This document shows, one piece after another, positions 29,273 through 38,437 of a DNA stretch of 64,000 nt; the stretch's first letter is position 1; every line of letters begins with the position of its first letter. The DNA lies in NCBI RefSeq assembly GCF_020181655.1, contig NZ_CP084032.1, forward strand, positions 4,464,001 to 4,528,000. Reading direction: 5' to 3'. Under the pieces are notes generated by a model, which made no database searches, was not told the origin of the DNA, and worked only from the letters and a program-made list of their open reading frames with translations. The position numbers and the translations under genes were made by a program. Source of the DNA: Pectobacterium colocasium. GTDB taxonomy: Bacteria > Pseudomonadota > Gammaproteobacteria > Enterobacterales > Enterobacteriaceae.

Positions 29273-30649
29273 TCAGAGCAAGATACTGCCTATCACCGCT
29301 ATCAGGAACGCGATGGTGCCGAGCAGCGTTTCCATCACCGTCCAGGTTTTCAACGTCGTTTTCTCATCCATTTCGAGGAAACGACCAACCAGCCAGAAGC
29401 CTGAATCGTTCACATGCGACAGCACGGTCGCACCACCAGCAATTGCCACCACGATAAAGCAGAGATCGAACTGGCTGAGGCCGGGAGTCGCTGCCACCGC
29501 AGGTGCCATCAGCGCCGCCGTCGTCGTCAGCGCCACCGTTGCAGAACCCTGTGCTACACGCAGAGCAGCAGACACCACAAACGCCGCCACAATCACCGGC
29601 ATACCTGTATCCGCCAGCGCACCCGACAGCGCGTCACCAATACCACTGGAACGCAGAACGCCACCGAACATGCCACCCGCACCAGTTACCAGAATAATCG
29701 AACACACCGGACCCAGCGCACCTTCACAGATTTTCTCAAGGTGTCTACGGCTATGCTGACCGCTAAACATAATCATGGCGAACAAGACCGTAATCAGCAG
29801 AGCAATCGGCGTTTTCCCCAACATACGCAGGAACTGCACCAGACCGCTATCGCCACTGATGACACCCATCACCGTCAGAGTATTCAGCCCGGTATCGAGG
29901 AAGATCAGGATCAGCGGCAGCAACAGCACCCACATCACCACGCCAAACGCCGGCGGCGTATGCTTCTCATCCGCTTTGACTTCAGTCAGGAAAGTCGACG
30001 GCAGCGGCAAATGGAATTTCTTACCAGCCCACAGACCAAACAAATAACCGCCCAGATACCAGGTCGGGTAAGCAATCACAGCGCCGACCAGCACCAGCAG
30101 GCCAATATTGGCACCCAGCAGCTCACTGGCCGCAACCGGACCGGGATGCGGCGGCAGCAAGGCGTGCATCACGGCAAATGCGCCCGCAGCAGGGAACGCG
30201 TAGGTCAGCGTTGAACCGCCAAACCTTTTCGCCACGCTGAAAATAATCGGCAACATCACGATCAGCCCGGCATCGAAAAAGATCGGGAAGCCGAACAGCA
30301 GAGAGGCAAGCCCCAGCGCGAAAGGCGCACGTTTCTCACCAAATTTATTGATTAGCGTATCCGCCAGCACATTTGCGCCGCCAGTCACTTCCAGCAGGCG
30401 GCCAATCATTGCCCCCAGACCAACCAGCAGAGCAACGGAGGCCAACGTGCTGCCGAAACCGCTGAGCAGCGTAGGTACAAGTTTCTCAAAAGGGGTTTTC
30501 GTCGCCAGCGCCGTGATTAGGCTCACCAGCGTCAGCGCCAAAAACGCGTGAACGCGGAAGCGCATAATCAGCACCAGTAGCAGTGCGACTGCACCAGCGG
30601 CAATGGTCAATAACACACTGGCGCTATAAGCGGAGGTGATTTCTGTCAT
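29273..30649 (-). CDS. Gluconate:H+ symporter, GntP family
   Basis: A 458-residue inner-membrane permease of the GntP family with 12 or more hydrophobic segments. Family signatures are GFPIFFDAGLIVMLPIIF and HALLPPHPGPVAASELLGANIG, plus SHVNDSGFWLVGRFLEM near the end. It should import gluconate for GntK. It is divergent from gntK across a region with CRP and GntR sites. Gene names within this family (gntT, gntU, gntP) cannot be assigned from sequence alone. Confidence 0.9.
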   Translation of the reverse strand: MTEITSAYSASVLLTIAAGAVALLLVLIMRFRVHAFLALTLVSLITALATKTPFEKLVPTLLSGFGSTLASVALLVGLGAMIGRLLEVTGGANVLADTLINKFGEKRAPFALGLASLLFGFPIFFDAGLIVMLPIIFSVAKRFGGSTLTYAFPAAGAFAVMHALLPPHPGPVAASELLGANIGLLVLVGAVIAYPTWYLGGYLFGLWAGKKFHLPLPSTFLTEVKADEKHTPPAFGVVMWVLLLPLILIFLDTGLNTLTVMGVISGDSGLVQFLRMLGKTPIALLITVLFAMIMFSGQHSRRHLEKICEGALGPVCSIILVTGAGGMFGGVLRSSGIGDALSGALADTGMPVIVAAFVVSAALRVAQGSATVALTTTAALMAPAVAATPGLSQFDLCFIVVAIAGGATVLSHVNDSGFWLVGRFLEMDEKTTLKTWTVMETLLGTIAFLIAVIGSILL

Positions 30650-30692
30650 CGTTAATAATCTCTTTAGGGCACTCGGTCTGGGTTAGCTGATT

Positions 30693-30714
30693 GTTTGTGA
30701 GGTGTATCACATCA
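30693..30714. promoter_or_regulatory. CRP site between permease and gntK
   Basis: TGTGA at 30696-30700, six bases, TCACA at 30707-30711: both half-sites perfect. Located between the divergent genes, close to the GntR operators. Confidence 0.85.
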
Positions 30715-30718
30715 TCAT

Positions 30719-30748
30719 TTGATACCGGTAACATGATACGGGTAACAT
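30719..30748. promoter_or_regulatory. Two overlapping GntR operators
   Basis: TTGATACCGGTAACAT (30719-30734) and ATGATACGGGTAACAT (30733-30748) each match the GntR palindrome ATGTTACCGGTAACAT at 14 of 16 positions. Repression by GntR of both divergent genes is expected and relieved by gluconate. Confidence 0.85.
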
Positions 30749-30807
30749 GTTAAAGTGTGGAACCATTAAGCATCATTTAATTTACATTTTGAGATAGAGA
30801 TCAAATT

Positions 30808-31320
30808 ATGTCAGGTCGAAGCATTATTCTGATGGGCGTATCAGGCAGTGGAAAATCCTCAGTTGGCGCTGAACTTGGCCGCGCCATTCAGGCAAAATTT
30901 ATTGACGGCGACGATCTGCATCCACGCGCGAATATCCAGAAAATGGCCAGCGGCACGCCGTTGAACGATGACGATCGCGCACCGTGGCTGGAACGCCTTA
31001 GTGATGTCGCCTACAGCCTGGCACACAAAAACGAGACCGGCATCATCGTCTGTTCCGCGCTGAAAAAGCGTTACCGTGACCGCCTGCGCGCAGGGAACGA
31101 AAAGATGGTGTTTATCTATTTGAAAGGCAGCTTTGAGCTGGTTCTGGAGCGCCACAAAGCCAGAGCAGGCCACTTCATGCCGACGGAACTGCTGAAAAGC
31201 CAGTTCGATGCGTTGGAAGAACCGGGTAGCGATGAACCGGATGTCCTGAAGGTCGATATTGATGGCAGCCGCGAAGACGTCGTACAGCGCTGCGTTGACG
31301 CACTGCGCGCGGCAAGCTAA
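30808..31320 (+). CDS. gntK: GntK, gluconokinase
   Basis: Phosphorylates gluconate to 6-phosphogluconate for the Entner-Doudoroff and pentose phosphate routes. The 170-residue P-loop kinase has GVSGSGKSSVG at residues 10-20 and the substrate region DGDDLHPRANIQKMASGTPLNDDDRAPWL. It ends 9 bp before the convergent gntR stop. In E. coli gntK lies downstream of gntR and upstream of gntU; here permease, kinase and regulator are each in separate orientation. Confidence 0.95.
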   Translation: MSGRSIILMGVSGSGKSSVGAELGRAIQAKFIDGDDLHPRANIQKMASGTPLNDDDRAPWLERLSDVAYSLAHKNETGIIVCSALKKRYRDRLRAGNEKMVFIYLKGSFELVLERHKARAGHFMPTELLKSQFDALEEPGSDEPDVLKVDIDGSREDVVQRCVDALRAAS

Positions 31321-31329
31321 CGCAGCCGC

Positions 31330-32325
31330 TTAAAGGCTTTCGCCGTCCAGCACGGTAAAACCGACATCGACCATACCCTGCGCAACTGGCTCGCCACGCA
31401 GACGAGCCAGCAAACGCTCGGTACCGATGCGCCCCATGTGCTCACGCGGCGTCAATACGCTAGCCAACTTCGGCACCATCGCCTGGCCGATGTCGTGCCC
31501 GTGAAAACCCGCTACGCCGATATCTTCCGGCACGCGCAATCCCTGTCGTTGGCATTCAAACATCGCACCAACGGCTAAATCATCATTGGTACAAAATACG
31601 CTGTCGACCTGCGGGTATTCCGCCTGCGTCTGCCGCAGCAGTTCACCACCGAGCGAATAGGAAGAGGCTCGCTCGCTCATCACGCAATAGCTCTTGAGCC
31701 CGCTTTCCCACATCGCTTGTTCATAGCCTCGACAGCGCATGATCGTACGCTCATCCTGCCGCGCGCCGAGATAAACGATATGGCTGTGCCCCAGCGCGAC
31801 CATACGCAGCGTCATCTGGCGGGCGGCTTCAACATTATCGAACCCGACGGCCATATCCAGACAGGGTGAGACAGAATCCATCAACTCCACCACCGGAATA
31901 CCCGCGACGTCCAGCATCTGGCGCGTGCGCGGCGTATGGGTACGTTCAGCCAAAATCAGCCCGTCGATGTGATACGACAGCAATGAGGTCAGACGCTGTT
32001 CTTCTCTGTCAGGATGATAGCCATAGTGCGCCAGCATGGTCTGGTAGCCGTGCGCTTCCGCCGTGCGTTCAATCCCGCGCAATACCTCGGCGAAAACCTG
32101 ATTGGTCAATGACGGCAGCAGCACGCCAATCGCCCGGCTGGTGGAGCTGGCGAGCATATTCGGCGCGAGATTGGGGATATAGCCCAGCTCATCCAATGCA
32201 ATAGCGATCTTTTCCTGCAATGCGGCGGATACCTGAGCGGGATTACGCAAATAACGGCTTACCGTCATTTTGGTAATCCCAACGCGGTCCGCAACGTCCT
32301 GGAGAACGGGTCTTTTCTTCTTCAT
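31330..32325 (-). CDS. gntR: GntR, LacI-family gluconate repressor
   Basis: A 331-residue LacI-family repressor with an N-terminal HTH (LQDVADRVGITKMTVSRYL, residues 8-26) and a periplasmic-binding-protein-like effector domain. In E. coli it represses gluconate transport and the Entner-Doudoroff genes. The sites before gntK match the known operator of this protein. Confidence 0.94.
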   Translation of the reverse strand: MKKKRPVLQDVADRVGITKMTVSRYLRNPAQVSAALQEKIAIALDELGYIPNLAPNMLASSTSRAIGVLLPSLTNQVFAEVLRGIERTAEAHGYQTMLAHYGYHPDREEQRLTSLLSYHIDGLILAERTHTPRTRQMLDVAGIPVVELMDSVSPCLDMAVGFDNVEAARQMTLRMVALGHSHIVYLGARQDERTIMRCRGYEQAMWESGLKSYCVMSERASSYSLGGELLRQTQAEYPQVDSVFCTNDDLAVGAMFECQRQGLRVPEDIGVAGFHGHDIGQAMVPKLASVLTPREHMGRIGTERLLARLRGEPVAQGMVDVGFTVLDGESL

Positions 32326-32436
32326 CGTCGACTAAAAATGCCTGAAAAACAGTAATCTAAGTCTAGCAAAAAAAACATGAAGAAAGTAAAGGCAAAGGGG
32401 CAGAATCTGCATGATAACGTGAGGCTTTTAAGAAAG

Positions 32437-32467
32437 TAAAAAGCCCGCGTCTTTCCTACGCGGGCTT
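32437..32467 (-). terminator. Intrinsic terminator, minus strand (yhhW side)
   Basis: GC-rich stem AAGCCCGCGT (32441-32450) with ACGCGGGCTT (32458-32467), and TTTTT on the minus strand. It would stop transcription entering gntR from yhhW. A near-identical hairpin occurs at 32632-32661. Confidence 0.75.
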
Positions 32468-32501
32468 CAGACCGTTGACAAACCTATTTGCCGAATGAAA
32501 A

Positions 32502-32606
32502 CGGGAGTAACGGAATAGAAGAGTAAAGCGTTTGCGCCAGGGATGGCGCAAGCCGAGCGTACAGGGATGTATTCACAGCGTCTTTACGATCTATCCGTTA
32601 CTCCCG
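32502..32606. repeat. 105-bp foldback element
   Basis: A 13-bp perfect inverted repeat (CGGGAGTAACGGA at 32502-32514, its complement at 32594-32606) encloses further pairing (GTAAAG with CTTTAC) and an inner GCGCC...GGCGC hairpin. It lies between two copies of the same terminator hairpin. The look is that of a miniature non-coding repeat element. Confidence 0.65.
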
Positions 32607-32631
32607 CTCTATGGACTTTGTCAGCAACCTC

Positions 32632-32661
32632 AAGCCCGCGTCTTTCCTACGCAGGCTTTTC
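32632..32661 (+). terminator. Second hairpin copy, terminator-like on plus strand
   Basis: Same stem-loop as 32441-32467 with one base different (CGCAGGC for CGCGGGC) and followed by TTTT on the plus strand. One copy is probably a duplicate created with the foldback element between them. Confidence 0.6.
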
Positions 32662-32680
32662 CGTTATGACTTAGCCATCC

Positions 32681-33376
32681 TTATAGCGGCGGCAAATCAA
32701 ACAGCAGGATTTCGCTGTCCTCACTGGCGTGGACGGAGATCGCCGTTTCGTCCCAGACAGCAAACGCATCGCTGGTTTCCGCTTTCTGGCCGTTAATCTC
32801 TACCGTACCGCGCACCACCTGCACCCAGACGCGGCGTTCAGCCTGAATCTGATACACCGATTGCTCCTGCGCCTTCAGCGCCCAGCGCCACAGCGTCATG
32901 TCCTGAAAGACTTTCAGCGAGCCTTCACGCGCATCCGGGGACAGTACCAGTTGGCGCCCTTGCTGCACATCAAAGCGCTTCTGCTCGTAGCGCGGCGTCA
33001 GCCCGGTTTTTTCCGGGATAATCCAGATTTGATACAGATGCAGCGGTTCGTCCTTGCTGGCATTGTATTCCGAGTGACGAATCCCCGTGCCCGCACTCAT
33101 AATCTGGAATTCACCCGCTGGCACCTGCTCTTTATTTCCCATGCTGTCCTGATGCTCAACGGCACCGGATAAAACATAGGTCAGAATTTCCATATCTTTA
33201 TGCGGATGTGTGCCAAAACCCTGACCGCCTTCGATAACGTCTTCATTAATGACGCGCAGTGCCGAAAATCCCATGAAATCAGGATCGTAATAATCGGCAA
33301 ATGAAAACGTGTGCCAGCTGTCGAGCCAGCCGTGATTCGCATGCCCGCGATCTTGCGCTTGACGTAAATAGATCAT
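32681..33376 (-). CDS. yhhW: YhhW, pirin-family quercetin dioxygenase
   Basis: A 231-residue bicupin pirin protein. E. coli YhhW has quercetin 2,3-dioxygenase activity; the natural substrate is not known. The metal-binding N-cupin motif is seen as FGTHPHKDMEILTYVLSGAVEHQDSMGN (His residues and Glu), and HSEYNASKDEPLHLYQIWI follows. Monocistronic, transcribed toward the foldback element. Confidence 0.93.
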   Translation of the reverse strand: MIYLRQAQDRGHANHGWLDSWHTFSFADYYDPDFMGFSALRVINEDVIEGGQGFGTHPHKDMEILTYVLSGAVEHQDSMGNKEQVPAGEFQIMSAGTGIRHSEYNASKDEPLHLYQIWIIPEKTGLTPRYEQKRFDVQQGRQLVLSPDAREGSLKVFQDMTLWRWALKAQEQSVYQIQAERRVWVQVVRGTVEINGQKAETSDAFAVWDETAISVHASEDSEILLFDLPPL

Positions 33377-33531
33377 GTTATTTCCTCCCGCGTTTTTGAT
33401 AAGGAAAGTGTAACGGGCGGTGGCAAATAAGATAGCGCAAAAAACTCACCGCTCTGTTCGAAAAATCAGAACGGGATGTTGCCTTGAGGAATGACGGAAC
33501 CAGAGGTTAACTCTGGTTCCATGTTCGGCGA

Positions 33532-35199
33532 TTACTTAACGACACCTAACGCTGTCGGGTCGGGATATAACATCACCCACCGACCATTATCATTATTAAC
33601 GCCTGTTCCGGTCGCTGAAATTTGATAGGTGTCAGGATCCATAATGATGAAACGCTTATTCGACACCGCGAATAACGTTCCATTACCGTTTCCGGAGTCG
33701 GTATAAATAAAAGATTCGCTGTCGGTCACCTTGTTGGCAGACGCCACTAAATGCCCGTCAGCGGTGGCAGAAATATATTTCCCCGTCTGTATTGAGCGAA
33801 AAGCGAATCTATTTTGATTAAGGTAAACCACCTGAATGCCACTGGTTACCGATGGATTTACGCCATTAACAATAATGGGCGTTGATTCGCCAGTAACCGT
33901 AGCCAGCGTCCCGGTATTATCCTGATTTCTCGATTTACTGACCGATTGCAGAACGATAAACATCGGGCTTGAGGCGGACGCCTCCGTGGCATTAATCAGC
34001 CCTTCATACGAGGGATGATCAAAATAGAATTTACCTATCGGCATACGGCTGATGACGTCTTTCGTGTAAGGAAGCTTGGTTTCAGACACACCAGCGGCGG
34101 TGAATAAGCTGAAAATCCCCCGATATATTGGCCTGAATTCTCCGCGAAAACGTGGAGATATCGTTAAGCCTGGTGTCCATGAGTTTCCCTTTCCCATATC
34201 CGCAAGCGTATAGCCTTTACCAGGAATCGGCGTATAGGGCACCGTATATCCCAGATTATATTTCGCGGTGTATTCCGCCGCCTTAACAAGCGGATAGCTA
34301 TTATTCGGGTAGCTCACCATATCTGCACCGCTTGTATGATACTGGCGCTGGTTATAGCCAATCTGCGCCGCCATCACTAATAAGCCTAATCCCCCTTGTG
34401 CATGCGCCTGATCGCGGCCACTTTCCTGTAATTGGCCATTTTCATTTTGTACATAATGGATAACCGAGCCATTACCCTCGCCCTGCTTAAAGTAATTAAC
34501 TGCGTCGTTATATATTTCGGCATCGTTCAGCCATACGCCTAAGCTCAGGTTAAATACCGTGTCGGCCGCGTCCCAATTGCCATTGGCCCAGCCGCCATTT
34601 ACCTGACCATACGTACGGGTTAATGGGTAAAATACGCTGGTCATCATTTTACTAAACTGCGCAATATCAGCCGACGACCAACCACTGTCGGTGTAACGCA
34701 GAATTTCAGCCGCATTAAGCAATTTATAACCATACAGGCTGGCGGCAAGCTGTGCGTCGTTACCCTTAATTGCCGTCAACGTCGTTGACCAGCCGTTAAG
34801 AATTTTTATCGCCGCACTAGAATAAGCGGGATTCTTTGTTATCGCCCATTCAACTGCGAGGGACAAGGCGGCTGAAGCACTATTCTGTAACTCGCCATTT
34901 CCCACATTGCCATTCGTCGGATCGTTCCGGTATACCACCGCTTTTGGCGTGACCAAATACGTGGAGCTTGCCAAATAGTGAGATTGCAGCAGTTGCCAAT
35001 CCGTATACCAAGGGTCTTGTTTACTATCGACTCCCGCCTTCATCCGTTCCAGATCGGTTTGTGTATAAAGCATACCCGGGTGCAGGAAGGCTTTATCGTT
35101 ACTTGACGCATGGCTGACTTTTAGGCCACACAGAAATAGACTCAACAACATCATTATTAAGAAAAATGTATTTTTTTTCCTACTCCATAAGCTATCCAT
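33532..35199 (-). CDS. Secreted alginate-lyase-superfamily protein with beta-trefoil tail
   Basis: A 555-residue exported protein, probably a uronate-polysaccharide lyase. The N-terminus has a signal sequence ending KVSHASSND. Residues about 45-400 form an (alpha/alpha) toroid of the Alginate_lyase superfamily with GELQNSASAALSLAVEW, NGNWDAADTVFN and QESGRDQAHAQGG, signatures also seen in PL5/PL38-like lyases. The last 110 residues (QNRFAFRSIQTGKYISATADG onward) look like a fascin- or ricin-type beta-trefoil for sugar binding. A frame to 35244 (GTG) overlaps the previous gene, but ATG 35199 has AAGGAAAGG upstream and gives a proper signal peptide. The substrate is inferred from neighbours, not from a match. 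Confidence 0.82.
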   Translation of the reverse strand: MDSLWSRKKNTFFLIMMLLSLFLCGLKVSHASSNDKAFLHPGMLYTQTDLERMKAGVDSKQDPWYTDWQLLQSHYLASSTYLVTPKAVVYRNDPTNGNVGNGELQNSASAALSLAVEWAITKNPAYSSAAIKILNGWSTTLTAIKGNDAQLAASLYGYKLLNAAEILRYTDSGWSSADIAQFSKMMTSVFYPLTRTYGQVNGGWANGNWDAADTVFNLSLGVWLNDAEIYNDAVNYFKQGEGNGSVIHYVQNENGQLQESGRDQAHAQGGLGLLVMAAQIGYNQRQYHTSGADMVSYPNNSYPLVKAAEYTAKYNLGYTVPYTPIPGKGYTLADMGKGNSWTPGLTISPRFRGEFRPIYRGIFSLFTAAGVSETKLPYTKDVISRMPIGKFYFDHPSYEGLINATEASASSPMFIVLQSVSKSRNQDNTGTLATVTGESTPIIVNGVNPSVTSGIQVVYLNQNRFAFRSIQTGKYISATADGHLVASANKVTDSESFIYTDSGNGNGTLFAVSNKRFIIMDPDTYQISATGTGVNNDNGRWVMLYPDPTALGVVK

Positions 35200-35240
35200 A
35201 AACCCTTTCCTTTTCGTCGATTGAGAGCAGATTACAGAAA

Positions 35241-37124
35241 TCACGGAACAATCGTGATAGCGATTCTATAATCAGATTTTGCAGGTATTGTCTTTTGTAC
35301 TGCCAGCATGGATGTCCCTGCATTGTCCTTCTGTCGGCTATCGGCTGGAGTTGTCGATAGCACGCGAAATTCAGCAGAGTCATCATGTTTCATCACCCTG
35401 ATAGTCTTGCCATCTTTGGTCAACAGTGCAGTGTTGCCAGTAATATTGATCTCGGCAGTTGTCACCATCGCCCAGCGGTATATTTTTGGGCTATAGATCC
35501 CCTGTATTGAGTCGCTAATTGTTATTTTCTTTCCATCTAATCGGAATGCTCTGGTTATTTTTTCCGCAACATGAGGATAGGCAGGCGTTAACTCAAGCAT
35601 TGCCGTTGATTGCTTTTCATCCCACATTAATGTCGCCACACCGTCAGGACTCTGATTTTCTCCATCAAAGGTGAGAGTGTTATGGCTCAACGCAGACACG
35701 CGGAAATACAGCGGCCGCACAGCACCATCAAAATAACCGGGGAGATTGTAATAATCTTTACCGAGATCGTTAGCCCAGCGAATGCCATCATATTCCAGAA
35801 CAAAAGAGCCAAGATCCTGATGGGCATGATTCGCTTTATTGTCACCAGACTTAATGCCTAACCAGACATTTCCCTCATCTGAAAATCGCTTTTTATAAAT
35901 AAAAAGAGCCGAGGGTCCATGAAACAAAAAGTTATCTTGTGTCGTTGCGCGACTGACATTAACCGCTTGCGGATACCACAGCGCAAATAACGGCAGAAAG
36001 CGATCGAATTCTCCCCACGCTTTCCCTTCCGCCGAGCGCGCCAGCGCTTTCTGCATTTGTCCTCTGGCAGCATCAATAATCAGGTCTTGTTTATAGCGAT
36101 TGCCAAACCATGCGTAAGCGGGTGTATAGCCCTGATCTTCTACCGCATCACCATAGTTAAACCCCTGCCCCGAGAAACCTTCTATAGCAAAACGATACCA
36201 GGGCGTTTTTTCCAGAACCGCATCAGACGATAAACCATAATCCTGACCAAACGCGCTGTTCAGCATTTCCTGCGCGAGAATGCGATAGGTTATACCGTAG
36301 CTCCAGTAAATAGGGCATTCGGCACTGGCACCGTCAGGTTTATAAGCATCCAGCCCCATTTTCAGCGAGGGGATAATCGTGTTGAGTAACGCTTGTGCCT
36401 GTTCGGGATAATAATCGGCCGTTGCGAGAACGGCGGCGAGTACCCCACCGTTACAAACCTCATTCCAGTTGGTTGCCCACCACGGAAAACCCAGACTGGA
36501 CGCCGCGGGATTTTTTTCAGCATAAGCCTTTACCCCCCAGTTAATACCTTTCTCAAGCAACGCTTCCCGAATTTTCTTTTCTTCTTCGGAGGAGAGTTGG
36601 CTATAAAGCCAGTCATAGCCGATAGCAACGGCAAACATCATTTCGCCAGCATCAAGAAAGCGGGATTTCGCATTCCAATCAGGGAAACCAGAAATTGCCA
36701 TCATGGTTTCTTTGGCTTTGTTAGCGAAACGCGCATCGCCAGTGATTTGCCACGAAAAAGCATTATCTAAGATAATCTTGATGGCTTTGCGTGAGGTATC
36801 CAGTAATGAAGGTGATGCATCATTTCCAGTCAATTTATAATGAATGGCAGGTTCCTTAAGGCTTTCCTCCGCCCTTCTGACAACTTCATCAACCAGTTTT
36901 TTCATGCCCTCATCACTTTTAGCCTGCGCTTTAATATTTTTTATATCCTCTTCATTCATCAATAACCTTGGATGATCTTTTTTTAAATTTTTAATGACTG
37001 TATCGCGAGTAAATATATTGATGGTGTTAAATTCATGAGCTTCAGGAACAGCTGCCTGTGCGGGGTTTATCATAAAAATAGAGGTAATCATTATCGCCAG
37101 AGTGGTTCTATTCATGATTCGCAT
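35241..37124 (-). CDS. Secreted heparinase II/III-like polysaccharide lyase
   Basis: A 627-residue exported protein with a signal peptide (MNRTTLAIMITSIFMINPAQA). The N-terminal alpha toroid (about 45-360) includes WWATNWNEVCNGG and ECPIYWSYG, and the C-terminal antiparallel beta-sandwich begins with NKANHAHQDLGSFVLEYDGIRWANDLGKDYY, the heparinase II/III catalytic-region pattern. Such lyases cut uronic-acid glycans by beta-elimination, leaving an unsaturated uronate. Two starts are possible (37124 and 37115). It lies 35 bp after a sigma-54 promoter and overlaps the second lyase gene. Confidence 0.85.
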   Translation of the reverse strand: MRIMNRTTLAIMITSIFMINPAQAAVPEAHEFNTINIFTRDTVIKNLKKDHPRLLMNEEDIKNIKAQAKSDEGMKKLVDEVVRRAEESLKEPAIHYKLTGNDASPSLLDTSRKAIKIILDNAFSWQITGDARFANKAKETMMAISGFPDWNAKSRFLDAGEMMFAVAIGYDWLYSQLSSEEEKKIREALLEKGINWGVKAYAEKNPAASSLGFPWWATNWNEVCNGGVLAAVLATADYYPEQAQALLNTIIPSLKMGLDAYKPDGASAECPIYWSYGITYRILAQEMLNSAFGQDYGLSSDAVLEKTPWYRFAIEGFSGQGFNYGDAVEDQGYTPAYAWFGNRYKQDLIIDAARGQMQKALARSAEGKAWGEFDRFLPLFALWYPQAVNVSRATTQDNFLFHGPSALFIYKKRFSDEGNVWLGIKSGDNKANHAHQDLGSFVLEYDGIRWANDLGKDYYNLPGYFDGAVRPLYFRVSALSHNTLTFDGENQSPDGVATLMWDEKQSTAMLELTPAYPHVAEKITRAFRLDGKKITISDSIQGIYSPKIYRWAMVTTAEINITGNTALLTKDGKTIRVMKHDDSAEFRVLSTTPADSRQKDNAGTSMLAVQKTIPAKSDYRIAITIVP

Positions 37125-37158
37125 ATCTTCCTGTGTATTTTATTATCCAACAGGAATA

Positions 37159-37174
37159 AGCAAGGCTGATGCCA
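37159..37174 (-). promoter_or_regulatory. Sigma-54 promoter of the lyase operon
   Basis: On the minus strand TGGCATCAGCCTTGCT, against consensus TGGCACG-N4-TTGCW: the GG and GC are at the right 10-base separation, and only two of the twelve defined positions differ. The GC element lies about 36 bases before the lyase start. Confidence 0.82.
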
Positions 37175-37297
37175 GAAGAGAAAAAACGTTTACTTTCAAA
37201 AAACTAAAATAGAGTGTTCAAAAATAAATGCGTCCGTTATTAGTGTCTACGAATACTCAGACGCTAAGCGATACATAGCTCACAGAATAATCATCGT

Positions 37298-37323
37298 TGT
37301 GCTTCATTATCGCCTTGCGCACC
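37298..37323. promoter_or_regulatory. Candidate activator site (TGTGC-N16-GCAC)
   Basis: TGTGC at 37298-37302 and GCACC at 37319-37323. The same dyad with the same 21-base offset is found upstream of the PTS operon at 41568-41593. It lies about 124 bases upstream of the sigma-54 promoter, a normal distance for an enhancer site. Confidence 0.45.
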
Positions 37324-37550
37324 ATGTCGTGCGGTTATGTTTTAATGATATCCTCGACACTACTTTTCCATTATTTCCCACATCCATGAAAAAATAGCGG
37401 AGAAATGTGCACAGTCTCACAATACTATTTTTCCTACGATAGCTAGCAAGTTAAATTTTATTCTGCTCGCTCTCTTGTTTGACGCGAACGAGAGCGCGAC
37501 ATATCAACGCCGCGCTCCGCCTGACAACAATCCACCTGCAACAATAAGAA

Positions 37551-37576
37551 ACGCCTCCCTCGAATGAGGGAGGCGA
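37551..37576 (-). terminator. Terminator of the PTS operon
   Basis: A 10-bp perfect stem (CGCCTCCCTC at 37552-37561 with 37566-37575), GAAT loop, then TTTCTT on the minus strand, directly after the IID stop. Confidence 0.85.
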
Positions 37577-37579
37577 GAT

Positions 37580-38437
37580 TTAGATGATGCCAACGCCCGC
37601 CGCAGCGAAGCCTAAAACAATCAACAGAATAAGCACCCGATTAGGACTGACTTTCTTCTGGAGCAGCTTGAAACACCCCAATACCAGCAGCAGCGGAATG
37701 AGGCCGACGCATATCTTGTCGAGGATCTCCTGCAAGATAAAAGGCTGTCCGGCGATGGTGGTTTGATAGGTCGCGGTAAACTTCACCATACTGGCGCTCA
37801 TCGCGCCGACCATCATCAAACCCATAATCGACGAGGCTTTGGTAATACACCCCAACAGGCCTGACTGGGTCGCCTCCGCAATGTATTTTGACCCCAGCCG
37901 ATACCCCATCACTCCGCCATAATAACGCACCAGATAGCTGGGAATGTTGTAGACCAGCAAGAAGAGCAAGGGGCCGAGCGGATTCCCCTGAGAGGCTAAT
38001 CCGATAGCTATCCCGGTCGCGATGATGCGTAACACACCGTAGAAGAAAGAGTCCCCCACTCCCGCAAACGGCCCCATCAGGGCGACTTTGATGCCGTTGA
38101 TACTGGATTTATCAAAGTCAGGGTTACTGGCGTTCTCTTTTTCCATCGACAGCGTCAACCCCATAATGAAGGGAGCCAAGTGCTGGTTGGTGTTAAAGAA
38201 CTGGCTATTACGCTTTAACGCATCAAGATAGCGATGCGGATCCGGGTAGATTTTTTTCAGCATCGGTGCCAGCGCCCAACCGTAGCTCAGCCCTTCCATA
38301 CGCGTGAAGTTCATCGACCCCAGTAGCTGAAACTGACGGAAGAACAGCTGGCGAAACAGTTTTTTCTCGCTCTTATCATCGTTGTATGCGCCGACATGCT
38401 TTGTGTCGCTGGCAGAGTTTGTTTGGATATCAGTCAT
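37580..38437 (-). CDS. PTS mannose-family IID component
   Basis: Membrane component IID of a mannose/fructose/sorbose-type PTS, 285 residues from the ATG at 38437 (MTDIQTNSASD). The family motif is FRQFQLLGSMNFTRMEGLSYGWALAPMLKKIYPD, followed by the central GPFAGVGDSFFYGVLR and hydrophobic C-terminal segments. IIC and IID together form the channel. An ATG at 38449 is also possible. The start overlaps the end of the IIC gene, so they are coupled. Confidence 0.92.
   Translation of the reverse strand: MTDIQTNSASDTKHVGAYNDDKSEKKLFRQLFFRQFQLLGSMNFTRMEGLSYGWALAPMLKKIYPDPHRYLDALKRNSQFFNTNQHLAPFIMGLTLSMEKENASNPDFDKSSINGIKVALMGPFAGVGDSFFYGVLRIIATGIAIGLASQGNPLGPLLFLLVYNIPSYLVRYYGGVMGYRLGSKYIAEATQSGLLGCITKASSIMGLMMVGAMSASMVKFTATYQTTIAGQPFILQEILDKICVGLIPLLLVLGCFKLLQKKVSPNRVLILLIVLGFAAAGVGII

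Larger units (their letters stand above)
37125..37579. promoter_or_regulatory. Lyase operon promoter region
   Basis: A 455-base gap with no gene. It holds a sigma-54 promoter close to the lyase genes, a candidate activator site further upstream and the terminator of the PTS operon at its far end. Confidence 0.7.

Noticed and set aside
29414..30214. Gln/His/Arg-rich plus-strand frame opposite the gluconate permease
   Set aside because: Low-complexity product is the mirror of membrane-segment codons on the other strand.
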